Assembly (NCBI RefSeq): GCF_900117395.1
Contig: NZ_FPEG01000001.1
Span: 330,191-394,190 of the forward strand
Origin: Agrococcus sp. Marseille-P2731
Lineage (GTDB): Bacteria > Actinomycetota > Actinomycetes > Actinomycetales > Microbacteriaceae
Length of the DNA: 64,000 nt
Reading direction: 5' to 3'
Part shown: positions 54,281 through 62,489 of the stretch, piece after piece
Position numbering within the stretch: position 1 is the first letter of the stretch
How the letters are laid out: every line of letters starts with the position of its first letter
Position numbers and translations under genes: made by a program
The notes under the pieces: generated by a model
Database searches by the model: none
Seen by the model: only the letters and a program-made list of their open reading frames with translations
What the model was told of the DNA's origin: nothing

Positions 54281-55335
54281 CCGCGCCCGAGCTGGCCTCC
54301 CGCATCCCCGACGCCGTGCTCGACGAAGCCTCCGGGCTGCCGCTGCACGTCGGCAACCCCGTCGCCGAGCAGCGCCGCCTGCTTGCCGGTGGGCTCGTGC
54401 TGCTGCCGCGCGACGTGCTGCGGCTGAGCGGGCCCGACACGCTGCCGTGGCTCGACTCGATCACGAGCCAGGCCGTCGAGCAGCTCGACGACGGCGCCTC
54501 CACCGAGACGCTCGTGCTGTCCCCGGTGGGCCGCATCGAGCACGTGCTGCGCCTGCTGCGCGAGGGCGACGCGCTCTGGGTGCTCGTCGACGCGGGCACG
54601 GGCGACGCGCTCGAGACGTGGCTGACGCGGATGCGCTTCTACAAGCAGGTCGAGATCGAGCGGCCGGAGGTGGTCGTCGTGGGCACCGCGGGCGTCGCCC
54701 CGCTCGCGCCGACCTGGGTCGACGGCTGGCCGGAGGTATCGCCGGGCGGCGCCCGCTACGGCGAGCCGACGGGCGAGCCCTGGGCGTGGTCCGAGGCCAT
54801 CCTCACCCCCGACCAGGCGGCGGCGATCGCGCCCGACCGCTTCGTCGGCAGCCTGGCGGCGGATGCGCTGCGCATCGCGGCCGGGCGGCCCTCGCTCGCC
54901 GAGGTCGACGACCGCACGATCCCGCATGAGCTCGACTGGCTGACGACCGCGGTGCACCTCTCGAAGGGCTGCTACCGCGGGCAGGAGACGGTCGCGAAGG
55001 TGCACAACCTCGGCGCACCGCCCCGTCGCATCGTGCTGCTGCACCTCGACGGCAGCGAGAACGGCCAGGTCGCCGCCGGTGACCAGGTGCTGGCGGGCGA
55101 CCAGGCGGTCGGGCAGGTGACGTCCTCGGCCGTGCACCACGAGCTGGGCCCCATCGCCCTCGCGGTCGTGAAGCGCTCGGCGCCGGCCGATGGCGACCTG
55201 GTGGTCACCGCGGCTGACGGGATCGCGGTCGCGGCGGCGCAGCAGCTGCTGGTGCCGCCGTCTGCCGGGCACGTCAACCGCCCTCCGCGCCTGCCGCGCC
55301 TCGGCGCCGTCAAGCGCCCGGCGCCCACCCCGTAG
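54277..55335 (+). CDS. ygfZ: YgfZ/GcvT-like folate-binding protein (Fe-S cluster maintenance)
   Basis: 352 residues, GcvT-like fold. The diagnostic motif KGCYRGQE (about 230-237) carries the conserved Cys. DTLPWLDSITSQ and a folate-binding domain precede it, and a C-terminal barrel follows. Acts in repair or assembly of certain Fe-S enzymes using THF. The GTG overlaps the previous stop. The region around its own TAG is duplicated (CGCCCACCCCGTAG at 55322-55335 and 55341-55354), and the second copy leads into repeat family B. Confidence 0.9.
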   Translation: MTAPELASRIPDAVLDEASGLPLHVGNPVAEQRRLLAGGLVLLPRDVLRLSGPDTLPWLDSITSQAVEQLDDGASTETLVLSPVGRIEHVLRLLREGDALWVLVDAGTGDALETWLTRMRFYKQVEIERPEVVVVGTAGVAPLAPTWVDGWPEVSPGGARYGEPTGEPWAWSEAILTPDQAAAIAPDRFVGSLAADALRIAAGRPSLAEVDDRTIPHELDWLTTAVHLSKGCYRGQETVAKVHNLGAPPRRIVLLHLDGSENGQVAAGDQVLAGDQAVGQVTSSAVHHELGPIALAVVKRSAPADGDLVVTAADGIAVAAAQQLLVPPSAGHVNRPPRLPRLGAVKRPAPTP

Positions 55336-55350
55336 TCCGACGCCCACCCC

Positions 55351-55644
55351 GTAGGTCGAGGAGCGCGCGGCGCAGCCGCACGCGTCACGAGACCGAACCC
55401 GGAGCGGTACCCCTCCGGTTTCGTGACGGCTGCGTGCCTGCGGCGCGCGGCCTCCTCAACCTGCGGGGCTCTCTGTAGGTCGAGGAGCGCGCGGCGCAGC
55501 CGCACGCGTCACGAGACCGGACCCGGAGCGGCAGGCTTCCGGTTTCGTGACGGCTGCGTGCCTGCGGCGCGCGGCCTCCTCAACCTGCGGGGCTCTCCGT
55601 AGGTCGAGGAGCGCGCGGCGCAGCCGCACGCGTCACGAGACCGA
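55351..55644. repeat. Repeat family B, 2.4 tandem palindromic units (124-bp period)
   Basis: Units at 55351-55464 and 55475-55588 and a left half at 55599-55644. Each starts GTAGGTCGAGGAGCGCGC, ends CCTCCTCAACCTGC and is an imperfect palindrome (GCGTCACGAGACCGG pairs with CCGGTTTCGTGACG). It fills most of the 386-bp gap between ygfZ and the GIY-YIG gene; the remaining 77 bases (55645-55721) show nothing convincing. Confidence 0.92.
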
Positions 55645-55721
55645 CCGCGCCCGCACGACGCCCATCCACAGCGCGCCCTCCCGACGAGCGCGCGCCCCCG
55701 AGCATCCGCTTTCCTCCGCTC

Positions 55722-56036
55722 ATGCCCTACATGTACATCCTCCGCTGCGCTGACGACTCGTTCTACGTCGGCAGCACCTGGAACGCCGAGCGCAGGCTCG
55801 CTGAGCACAACGCCGGGACCGGTGCGAAGTACACGAAGCGACGACGGCCGGTCGAGCTCGTCTATGCCGCATGGTTCGACCGGATCGACGAGGCGTACGC
55901 CGCAGAGAAGCAGGTGCAGGGCTGGAGCCGCAGGAAGCGGCAGATGCTCATCGATGGGCGAGCGGATGCGCTCCCGGGCTCGGGGTCGCGGGCGCGGGCG
56001 CGGGAGGAACGCGCTCTGCCTCCCGGGGTGACGTAG
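55722..56036 (+). CDS. GIY-YIG endonuclease domain protein
   Basis: 104 residues. The whole protein is one GIY-YIG domain: MYILRCADDSFYVGST (3-18, GIY and YIG strands), the catalytic Arg in AERRLAEHN, GTGAKYTKRRRPVELVY, and the catalytic Glu in AAEKQVQGWSRRKR. It resembles stand-alone UvrC/Slx1-type nucleases (YhbQ group). A low-complexity tail follows and the TAG stop is formed by the first bases of a family B repeat. Flanked on both sides by family B repeats, which suggests, without proof, a functional link to them. Confidence 0.88.
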   Translation: MPYMYILRCADDSFYVGSTWNAERRLAEHNAGTGAKYTKRRRPVELVYAAWFDRIDEAYAAEKQVQGWSRRKRQMLIDGRADALPGSGSRARAREERALPPGVT

Positions 56037-56226
56037 GTCGAGGAGCGCGCGGGCGGAGCCCGCACGTGTCATGAGGCCGAACTCGTGAGGGGTGCGCTCC
56101 GGTTTCGTGACGGCTGCGGGCCTGCGGCCCGCGGCCTCCTCAACCTGCGGGGGCCTGCGGCCCGCGGCCTCCTCAACCTGCGGGGTGCTGCGGGGGCCTG
56201 CGGCCCGCGGCCTCCTCAACCTGCGG
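56033..56226. repeat. Repeat family B copy with triplicated right end
   Basis: A diverged full copy spans 56033-56148. Its right-end segment (GGCCTGCGGCCCGCGGCC...CAACCTGCGG, about 32 bp) is repeated at 56151-56182 and 56195-56226. The last copy contains, on the minus strand, the TGA that ends the methyltransferase gene. Confidence 0.9.
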
Positions 56227-57109
56227 GACTGGGCGCGGGCGCGACCGCCGACCACGCGACCGTCAGCTCGCCCAGCCGCCAGCGCGCGGGGCCTCCGGTG
56301 ACCGGCCAGCCCGCCGCGCGCATCCGCCCCGCCGTCGCCACCCAGCGCTGCACCGCGCCGAAGTCGGCCAGCGGCGCCTCGATCGCCCACGCCCTGTCGA
56401 GCTCCGCGAGCAGCTCGTGGATGCGCTCGCCCGGCACGTTGCGGTGGATCAGCGCCTTCGGGAGCCGCTCGCGCACGACCGACGGCGCCTCCATCGCGTC
56501 GCTGCCCAGCTCGTCGACCTTCAGCGCGATCGTCAGCGACCGAGGCCCCTCGGCGTCGAGCGCCACCCACGAGCACACGCGCCCCACCTCGTTGGACGTG
56601 CCCTCCACGAGCAGACCTCCGGGCCCGAGCCGCCCGAGCATCGTCGCCCAGTGCCCCGCGACCTCGTGCTCGTCGTACTGCCGCAGCACGTTCATCGCCC
56701 TGATCACCTGCGGCCGCCGCGGCGCCGGCACCTCGAAGCCGCCCAGCGCGAACGAGACACGGGCGTCGGATGCGATGGCGCGCCCATAGCGCGTCGGCCC
56801 GGCCAGGCGCGCCTCGGCGAGCTGGGCCGTCGCGAGCGCGACCCGCGCCGGATCGATCTCGAGCCCGAGCACCTCCACCGCGGGGTTCGCGCGCGAGAGC
56901 CGCTCGTGCAGCTCGAGGCTCGTCGTCGCGCTCGCGCCGTAGCCGAGGTCGACCACGAGGCAGCCGGGCACGCGCGCCGCAGCGTGCGCGGCGATCCAGC
57001 GGTCGACGCGCCGCAGCCGGTTCACGCCGGTCGTGCCGCGCGTGATGCGCCCCTGCGGCGTGCCCGCGACACTCGCTCCTGCGCTCCCAGCCCTGCCCAC
57101 GGCATCCAT
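56216..57109 (-). CDS. Class I SAM-dependent methyltransferase-like protein
   Basis: 297 residues. A Rossmann methyltransferase core: [20 protein letters not shown] (motif I, about 49-68), [14 protein letters not shown] (acidic residue binding SAM ribose) and [26 protein letters not shown] matches post-motif III. Substrate unknown. The start at 57109 replaces a longer frame antisense to gpmA. The stop codon lies inside a family B repeat. Confidence 0.8.
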   Translation of the reverse strand: MDAVGRAGSAGASVAGTPQGRITRGTTGVNRLRRVDRWIAAHAAARVPGCLVVDLGYGASATTSLELHERLSRANPAVEVLGLEIDPARVALATAQLAEARLAGPTRYGRAIASDARVSFALGGFEVPAPRRPQVIRAMNVLRQYDEHEVAGHWATMLGRLGPGGLLVEGTSNEVGRVCSWVALDAEGPRSLTIALKVDELGSDAMEAPSVVRERLPKALIHRNVPGERIHELLAELDRAWAIEAPLADFGAVQRWVATAGRMRAAGWPVTGGPARWRLGELTVAWSAVAPAPSPAG

Positions 57110-57130
57110 TCTCCCGCCACGCGCGCTGAC

Positions 57131-57136
57131 TATGCT
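57131..57136 (+). promoter_or_regulatory. -10 box of the leaderless gpmA transcript
   Basis: TATGCT six bases before the gpmA ATG at 57143, in the 33-bp divergent gap with the methyltransferase gene. Confidence 0.7.
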
Positions 57137-57142
57137 GGCCGC

Positions 57143-57889
57143 ATGACCGAGCGCACCCTCATCCTGCTCCGCCACGGCCAGTCCGACTGGAACGAGAAGA
57201 ACCTCTTCACCGGTTGGGTCGACGTCCGTCTCACCCAGAAGGGCCAAGAGGAGGCGAAGCGCGGCGGCGAGCTGCTGCGCGAGCGCGACCTGCTGCCCGA
57301 CGTGCTCTACACCTCGCTGCTCGCGCGGGCGATCCAGACCGCCAACATCGCGCTCGACGCGGCCGAGCGCTCGTGGATCCCGGTGCACCGCTCGTGGCGC
57401 CTCAACGAGCGGCACTACGGCGACCTGCAGGGCAAGGACAAGGCAGAGACCCTCGAGCAGTACGGCGAGGAGCGCTTCATGATCTGGCGCCGCTCGTTCG
57501 ACACGCCCCCGCCGCCCATCAGCGACGACAACGAGTACTCGCAGGCCGACGATCCGCGCTACGCCGACATCGACGGCGAGGTGCCGAAGACCGAGTGCCT
57601 GAAGGACGTCATCGACCGCTTCCTGCCCTACTGGGAGTCGACGATCACCGAGGACCTCGACGCCGGCAAGACCGTGCTCGTCACCGCGCACGGCAACTCG
57701 CTGCGCGCGCTCGTCAAGCACCTCGACGGCATCTCCGACGACGACATCGCCGCGCTCAACATCCCCACGGGCATCCCGCTCGTCTACAAGCTGGGCGACG
57801 ACAACATGCCGCTCGGCCCGGGGGAGTACCTCGACCCCGAGGCCGCCGCAGCCGGCGCCGCCGCCGTGGCGAACCAGGGCAAGCACTGA
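57143..57889 (+). CDS. gpmA: 2,3-bisphosphoglycerate-dependent phosphoglycerate mutase
   Basis: 248 residues, the standard dPGM length. Interconverts 3- and 2-phosphoglycerate. [18 protein letters not shown] (8-25) contains the phosphorylated His, and [10 protein letters not shown] and [15 protein letters not shown] (second catalytic His) are present. The gpm-senX3-regX3 neighbourhood is conserved in mycobacteria; here phoU is inserted between them on the opposite strand. Confidence 0.97.
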   Translation: MTERTLILLRHGQSDWNEKNLFTGWVDVRLTQKGQEEAKRGGELLRERDLLPDVLYTSLLARAIQTANIALDAAERSWIPVHRSWRLNERHYGDLQGKDKAETLEQYGEERFMIWRRSFDTPPPPISDDNEYSQADDPRYADIDGEVPKTECLKDVIDRFLPYWESTITEDLDAGKTVLVTAHGNSLRALVKHLDGISDDDIAALNIPTGIPLVYKLGDDNMPLGPGEYLDPEAAAAGAAAVANQGKH

Positions 57890-57899
57890 GCCGCTCGCA

Positions 57900-57948
57900 C
57901 CGACGACGAGGGCCCCGCAGCGCAGCGCTGCGGGGCCCTCGTCGTCGG
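57900..57948. terminator. Bidirectional terminator between gpmA and phoU
   Basis: CGACGACGAGGGCCCCGCAGC pairs perfectly with GCTGCGGGGCCCTCGTCGTCG around a short loop, between convergent genes. Confidence 0.92.
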
Positions 57949-57964
57949 TCGTGCGACCGTCAGG

Positions 57965-58660
57965 TCACGAGGCGGGCTGCACCGGCTCCGATGCCAGCTC
58001 GGCCCGCGCATCCTCGTCGCCGACCCAGTCGCCGGTCGCGAGGTACTGCACCTTCTTGGCGATGCCGACCGCGTGGTCGGCGAAGCGCTCGTGGTAGCGG
58101 CTGGCGAGCGTCGCGTCGACGGTCGTGTGCGCCGCGCCCTCCCACTCGGTGCCGAGCACGTGCGCGAAGACGTCGCGGTGCAGCTGGTCGACGACCTCGT
58201 CGGCGTCCTGCAGGCGCTCGGCCAGCGTGAGGTCCTGCGTCTCCAGCAGGTCGCGCAGCATCTTGGCGATCTCGATGTCGCGCGCGCCCATCTCGGCGAA
58301 GGTCGGCTGCAGCGACTCGGGAACCACCTGCATCGGGAAGCGGTAGCGCGCGAGCATCGCGATGTGGCGGGCGAGGTCGCCCATGCGCTCGAGCGAGGCC
58401 GAGATGCGCAGCGCCGAGACGACGATGCGCAGGTCGCGCGCGACGGGCGACTGGCGGGCGATGATGTCGATCGCGAGCTCGTCGAGGGACGAGGCCTTGT
58501 CGTCGATCACCGGGTCGGTCGCGATGACCTGCTCGGCGAGCTGCACGTTCGAGTCGCCGAACGCGCGCACGGCGGATTCGATCGACACCACGACGTGGTT
58601 GGCGATGTCGACGAGGCGGTTCTGCACCTCGGCGAGCTCCTGCTGGAATACGTCGCGCAT
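57965..58660 (-). CDS. phoU: Phosphate-transport regulator PhoU
   Basis: 231 residues, two three-helix PhoU repeats with the metal-cluster-type motifs DDKASSLDELAI and ERMGDLARHIA, and RYHERFADHAVGIAKKV in the second repeat. It links PstSCAB to the sensor kinase and represses phosphate-starvation signalling when phosphate is plentiful. Divergent from senX3; AAGGAG precedes the ATG at 58660. Confidence 0.95.
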   Translation of the reverse strand: MRDVFQQELAEVQNRLVDIANHVVVSIESAVRAFGDSNVQLAEQVIATDPVIDDKASSLDELAIDIIARQSPVARDLRIVVSALRISASLERMGDLARHIAMLARYRFPMQVVPESLQPTFAEMGARDIEIAKMLRDLLETQDLTLAERLQDADEVVDQLHRDVFAHVLGTEWEGAAHTTVDATLASRYHERFADHAVGIAKKVQYLATGDWVGDEDARAELASEPVQPAS

Positions 58661-58825
58661 GCTTCTGCTCCTTGTGGTGTGCCTCGCTGCATCGGGGGGA
58701 CCGGGCACGAGTCGAACTCCGAGTCTTCCCCGCTCAGGTTACCGCCGAGTGTCCATCGCCTGAACCTGTGGGGGCGGCAGTGCGGATGGGAGGTTCGCGC
58801 CGCGCCGCCCGGATACGATCGACAG

Positions 58826-59974
58826 GTGGATGCGTCCTGGTACGTGCTGCTCGCACTCCTGCTCGGCTTCGCGTTCGGTGCCGGCTCCGTGCATCTGCTG
58901 GGGCTCGCCGCGCAGCGAGGGCGCCAGGTGATGGCGATCGCGAGCGAGCCGATCCCCGACGGCATCGTCGCGATGGTCAACGTGCTCGAATCGGCGGGCA
59001 TCGTCCTCGACGGCTCCAACCAGGTGATCCTGTCGTCGCCGGGCGCTGACGCCCTCGACCTCGTCGACGGCCGCGAGCTGCGCATGCGAGAGATGGCGGA
59101 TGCGGTGCGACGCGTCTGGCGCACCGGGGAGTCGGAGGTGCTCGACCTCACCTACCGTCGTGGCCGCATCGGGATCGGCACCGAGATGCAGCTGCGCACG
59201 CGCGTCGCGCCGCTCGGCAACCGCTTCATGCTCGTGCTCGTCGCCGACCGCACGGAAGAGCTGCGGCTCGCGGGGGTGCGGCGGGACTTCGTCGCCAACA
59301 TCAGCCACGAGCTGAAGACCCCGATCGGTGCGCTCGCGCTGCTCGCAGAGGCGATCGAGGCGGCAGCAGAGGATCCGGAGCGGGTGCGGGCGTTCTCGCA
59401 GCGCATGCAGGTCGAGGCCGACCGGCTCGGCCGCATGACCAAGGAGCTCATCGACCTCTCGCGCATCCAGGCCGACGACCCGCTCGAGGAGGCCGAGCGC
59501 TTCCCGATCTCGCGCATCGTCGACGTGGCGGTGGATCGCAACCACGTGCTCGCCGACGCCAAACGCATCCGCATCATGCCCCGAGTGCTCGACGAGGCCG
59601 AGGTGATCGGCTCGGAGGAGCTCGTCACGATGGCCGTGCAGAACCTCATCTCGAACGCCGTCCAGTACTCGCCGGAGGCCACGCACGTGGGCGTCGGTGT
59701 GCGCGTCGTCGACGACGTCATCGAGATCGCCGTGACCGACAAGGGCGTCGGCATCGCGGCGGAGGAGCAGGAGCGCGTCTTCGAGCGCTTCTACCGGATC
59801 GACCCAGCGCGCAGCCGCGTGACGGGCGGCACCGGCCTCGGCCTCAGTATCGTGAAGCACGTCGCCGTCAGTCACGGCGGCGAGGTCACGCTCTGGTCGC
59901 GCCCTGCTCAGGGCTCGACCTTCACCCTGCGGCTCCCCGCCGCGCACGCCCCTGTCCACAAGGAGACTGCATGA
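58826..59974 (+). CDS. senX3: Phosphate-responsive sensor histidine kinase (SenX3/PhoR-like)
   Basis: 382 residues. One N-terminal helix (WYVLLALLLGFAFGAGSVHLLGLA), a PAS-like domain (about 50-140), the HisKA H-box NISHELKTPIGALALLAEAI (about 158-177), then N (NLISNAVQYSP), G1 (DKGVGI) and G2 (GGTGLGLSIVKH) boxes. Directly phosphorylates the next gene product. The GTG at 58826 has TACGAT six bases upstream (leaderless), which fixes the start. SenX3 of mycobacteria has two helices; here only one is clear. Confidence 0.93.
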   Translation: MDASWYVLLALLLGFAFGAGSVHLLGLAAQRGRQVMAIASEPIPDGIVAMVNVLESAGIVLDGSNQVILSSPGADALDLVDGRELRMREMADAVRRVWRTGESEVLDLTYRRGRIGIGTEMQLRTRVAPLGNRFMLVLVADRTEELRLAGVRRDFVANISHELKTPIGALALLAEAIEAAAEDPERVRAFSQRMQVEADRLGRMTKELIDLSRIQADDPLEEAERFPISRIVDVAVDRNHVLADAKRIRIMPRVLDEAEVIGSEELVTMAVQNLISNAVQYSPEATHVGVGVRVVDDVIEIAVTDKGVGIAAEEQERVFERFYRIDPARSRVTGGTGLGLSIVKHVAVSHGGEVTLWSRPAQGSTFTLRLPAAHAPVHKETA

Positions 59975-60657
59975 CGACGCGCATCCTGATCGTCGAGGAC
60001 GAGACGGCGCTCGCCGAGCCGCTGGCCTACCTGCTCGAGCGCGAGGGCTACGAGACGGCCCACGCGCCCGACGGCAACGCGGCGGTGCAGATGTTCGAGC
60101 AGCAGGGCGCCGACCTGGTGCTGCTCGACCTCATGCTCCCCGGTCGCAGCGGCACCGAGGTGTGCCGGCACATCCGCCAGACCTCGCAGGTGCCGATCAT
60201 CATGGTGACCGCGAAGGACAGCGAGGTCGACACGATCGTGGGGCTCGAGCTCGGCGCCGACGACTACGTGACCAAGCCCTACTCGACCCGCGAGCTCATC
60301 GCGCGCATCCGCGCCGTGCTGCGCCGCCGCGCGGTCGACGAGGAGGGCGAGGACGACTCCGTGGTCGAGATCGGCCGCGTGCGGCTCGATGCCGACAGCC
60401 ACACCGTGCACGTCGACGGCGAGGAGGTCGCGATGCCGCTGCGCGAGTTCGAGCTGCTCGAGTACCTGATGCGCAACGCCGGCCGCGTGCTGACGCGCGG
60501 GCAGCTGATCGACCGGGTGTGGGGCAGCGACTACTTCGGCGACACGAAGACGCTCGACGTGCACGTCAAGCGCCTGCGGGCGAAGATCGAGGAGGACCCC
60601 TCGAACCCGACGCGCGTCGTGACGCTGCGCGGGCTGGGGTATCGCTTCGAGCGCTGA
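59971..60657 (+). CDS. regX3: RegX3/PhoP-like response regulator
   Basis: 228 residues. A receiver domain with ILIVEDETALAEPL (acidic pocket), the phosphoacceptor in LVLLDLMLPG (Asp about 53) and the Lys in MVTAKDSEVD precedes an OmpR-type winged helix (MPLREFELLEYLMRNAGRVLTRGQLIDRVWG...DTKTLDVHVKRLRAKI). ATGA overlap with the kinase. Expected to bind the PHO boxes at pstS and ppk. Confidence 0.95.
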   Translation: MTTRILIVEDETALAEPLAYLLEREGYETAHAPDGNAAVQMFEQQGADLVLLDLMLPGRSGTEVCRHIRQTSQVPIIMVTAKDSEVDTIVGLELGADDYVTKPYSTRELIARIRAVLRRRAVDEEGEDDSVVEIGRVRLDADSHTVHVDGEEVAMPLREFELLEYLMRNAGRVLTRGQLIDRVWGSDYFGDTKTLDVHVKRLRAKIEEDPSNPTRVVTLRGLGYRFER

Positions 60658-60664
60658 GCCGCTG

Positions 60665-61126
60665 CTACTCGGCGACGGGCGCGAGCGTCTCGTAGCCGAC
60701 GACCTCGGTCGAGATCGACGGCACCTCGAGGCCGACCGGCTCGGCGCCGTCAGCCGTGAACGAGACGTTGTGGAGCGATCCGAAGGTCAGCTCGCTCGGC
60801 GCGGGCAGCACCAGCTGCTGCTCGGGGAAGCCGTAGGTCGTGACGCCCTCCGCGACGCGCACCTGCTCGACCGCATCCTCGAAGCGCACCTCGACGAAGG
60901 TCGCCTCGCCGGCGTTCGTGAACGTGGTGGAGAGGCTCAGCGCGTCGCCGCCGGGCTCGCCGATGAGCATCGCGTTGTGGATCTCGACCGTGCCCGTCAG
61001 GCCCGAGACGCCGTCGGACGGGTCGTAGTCGATCGTCGTCGCCTGCGGCGTGAGGAGGTTGCAGCCGGTCGCTGCGAAGGCGACGACGACGGCTGCGGCT
61101 GCTGCGGCGGCGATGCGAGGCTGCAC
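60665..61126 (-). CDS. Hypothetical lipoprotein
   Basis: 153 residues. Signal peptide and lipobox (AATGC, Cys about 22) followed by a beta-rich domain (GLTGTVEIHNAMLIGEPGGDALSLSTTFTNAG) reminiscent of immunoglobulin-like copper or protein-binding folds. The family is not recognised. It starts at a GTG with GAAAGGG upstream and converges on regX3 with 7 bp between stops. Confidence 0.75.
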   Translation of the reverse strand: MQPRIAAAAAAAVVVAFAATGCNLLTPQATTIDYDPSDGVSGLTGTVEIHNAMLIGEPGGDALSLSTTFTNAGEATFVEVRFEDAVEQVRVAEGVTTYGFPEQQLVLPAPSELTFGSLHNVSFTADGAEPVGLEVPSISTEVVGYETLAPVAE

Positions 61127-61286
61127 GGGGACCCTTTCGACAGTGACGAACGCCGATCAGGTGCGGGTGGCGCCGTCTGGATGAGTCTAGTACGGGCCGC
61201 TTCGCGCTCGCGAAGGGGCGCAGCCCGGCGCGAGAAGGGCGTGATTCAACCACGGTCGGCGGGCGCTGGCGAGCGACACGCTGTGA

Positions 61287-61292
61287 TAAAAT
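61287..61292 (+). promoter_or_regulatory. -10 box of carD
   Basis: TAAAAT, with a TG one base upstream of an A (TGATAAAAT), is close to consensus and the most AT-rich promoter in the window. It gives a leader of about 24 nt carrying GAGGAG before carD. Strong expression is expected. Confidence 0.75.
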
Positions 61293-61322
61293 CAAGGTTC
61301 TGGCTATGACGAGGAGCATTCG

Positions 61323-61811
61323 ATGAACTTTGAGGTCGGAGAGACAGTCGTCTACCCCCACCACGGCGCTGCGACGATCACCGAGGTCAAGGTGCGCAAG
61401 GTCAAGGGCGTCGAGATGACCTACCTCAAGCTCAACGTCGCACAGGGCGGCCTCACGATCGAGGTCCCCGCTGCCAACGTCGACATGGTGGGCGTGCGCG
61501 ATGTGATCGGCGAGGAGGGCCTCGACCGGGTCTTCGAGGTGCTGCGCGCAGACTTCACCGAGGAGCCCACCAACTGGGCGCGCCGCTACAAGGCGAACGT
61601 CGAGAAGCTCGCTTCCGGCGACGTCATCAAGGTGAGCGAGGTCGTGCGCGACCTGAGCCGCCGCGATCAGGACCGCGGCCTCTCGGCCGGTGAGAAGCGC
61701 ATGCTCGCGAAGGCGCGCCAGATCCTGGTCTCGGAGCTCGCGCTCGCTGAGAAGACCGATGAGGATGCCGCAGCCGCGCGCCTCGACGAGGCGCTCGCGC
61801 CCGCAGTCTGA
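61323..61811 (+). CDS. carD: CarD-family RNA polymerase-binding transcription regulator
   Basis: 162 residues. The N-terminal RNA-polymerase-interaction domain ([25 protein letters not shown]..., 5-65) and the C-terminal helical DNA-binding domain ([27 protein letters not shown]..., with the Trp that wedges the promoter near 85) match mycobacterial CarD. It stabilises open complexes, notably at rRNA promoters. The carD-ispD-ispF order is conserved in actinobacteria. Confidence 0.96.
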   Translation: MNFEVGETVVYPHHGAATITEVKVRKVKGVEMTYLKLNVAQGGLTIEVPAANVDMVGVRDVIGEEGLDRVFEVLRADFTEEPTNWARRYKANVEKLASGDVIKVSEVVRDLSRRDQDRGLSAGEKRMLAKARQILVSELALAEKTDEDAAAARLDEALAPAV

Positions 61812-61864
61812 CGCACTCCGGTCGTCGCGCAGCGCGAGCTGCCGCAGCGATCCGGTGCAGGGCT

Positions 61865-61895
61865 GAGGCACCCGCTCCCCAAGGGCGGGTGCCTC
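61865..61895. terminator. Bidirectional terminator after carD
   Basis: GAGGCACCCGC (61865-61875) pairs perfectly with GCGGGTGCCTC (61885-61895), loop TCCCCAAGG, between convergent genes. Confidence 0.88.
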
Positions 61896-61909
61896 TCTGC
61901 GTGCCTGCG

Positions 61910-62398
61910 CTACCTGCCGGTGACGATCATCAGGCGCACGAGGCCGACGAGCGTGCTCGCCATCGTGCCGGCGAGCCCCACGACGAGCAGTGCCACACCG
62001 CCGGCGCCGGTCACCATGAGCGCGAGGCCGGCAAACACGAGCGTCAGCGCGGCCAGCAGCCACACCAGCGTGCGCTCGCCCTCGCGGTAGAGGCGCTGCG
62101 CGTTCTGCTCTGTGACGGGCACCGGGAAGTTGAACGACCGCGGACGCGTCGAGATCCAGCCGACGAGCGCAGCCAGCGCGAGCGCCACGCCCGCGAGCCA
62201 CAGCACGCTCGCCTTGCTGCCCCAGGCGTCGGGCTCGCCGCCCGGGCCGAAGTGCGTCGGGATGACGTCGGGCAGCGAGGGGTACTGCAGCACGAGCCAC
62301 GCGGCGGTCGCGGCGCTGCCGAGCAGTGCGATGCCGCGCGTCACCCGCGTGAGCGCACCCGTGGCATAGGTGCGGGCGGGGCGAGCTGCTCGGGTCAT
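61910..62398 (-). CDS. DUF1648-domain membrane protein
   Basis: 162 residues, four predicted helices. After the first helix comes the DUF1648 motif YPSLPDVIPTHFGPGGEPDAWGSK (about 44-67). Function unknown; the domain occurs in SdpI-like immunity and membrane-stress proteins. TAGGCT lies eight bases before the ATG at 62398, and the promoter region is shared with divergent ispDF. Confidence 0.85.
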   Translation of the reverse strand: MTRAARPARTYATGALTRVTRGIALLGSAATAAWLVLQYPSLPDVIPTHFGPGGEPDAWGSKASVLWLAGVALALAALVGWISTRPRSFNFPVPVTEQNAQRLYREGERTLVWLLAALTLVFAGLALMVTGAGGVALLVVGLAGTMASTLVGLVRLMIVTGR

Positions 62399-62489
62399 CG
62401 CCCTCGAGCCTAGAGGCCGCCTCTCGAGCTGCGCGCGCCTCCGCACCGCCGTCGCCTCGCGCTCGCGGCCGTCCACCTAGGCTGTCGCT

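Noticed and set aside
58700..58825. PHO box between phoU and senX3
   Set aside because: The CAGGTT...GAACCTG arrangement lacks two convincing 11-nt GTTCACC-type direct repeats.
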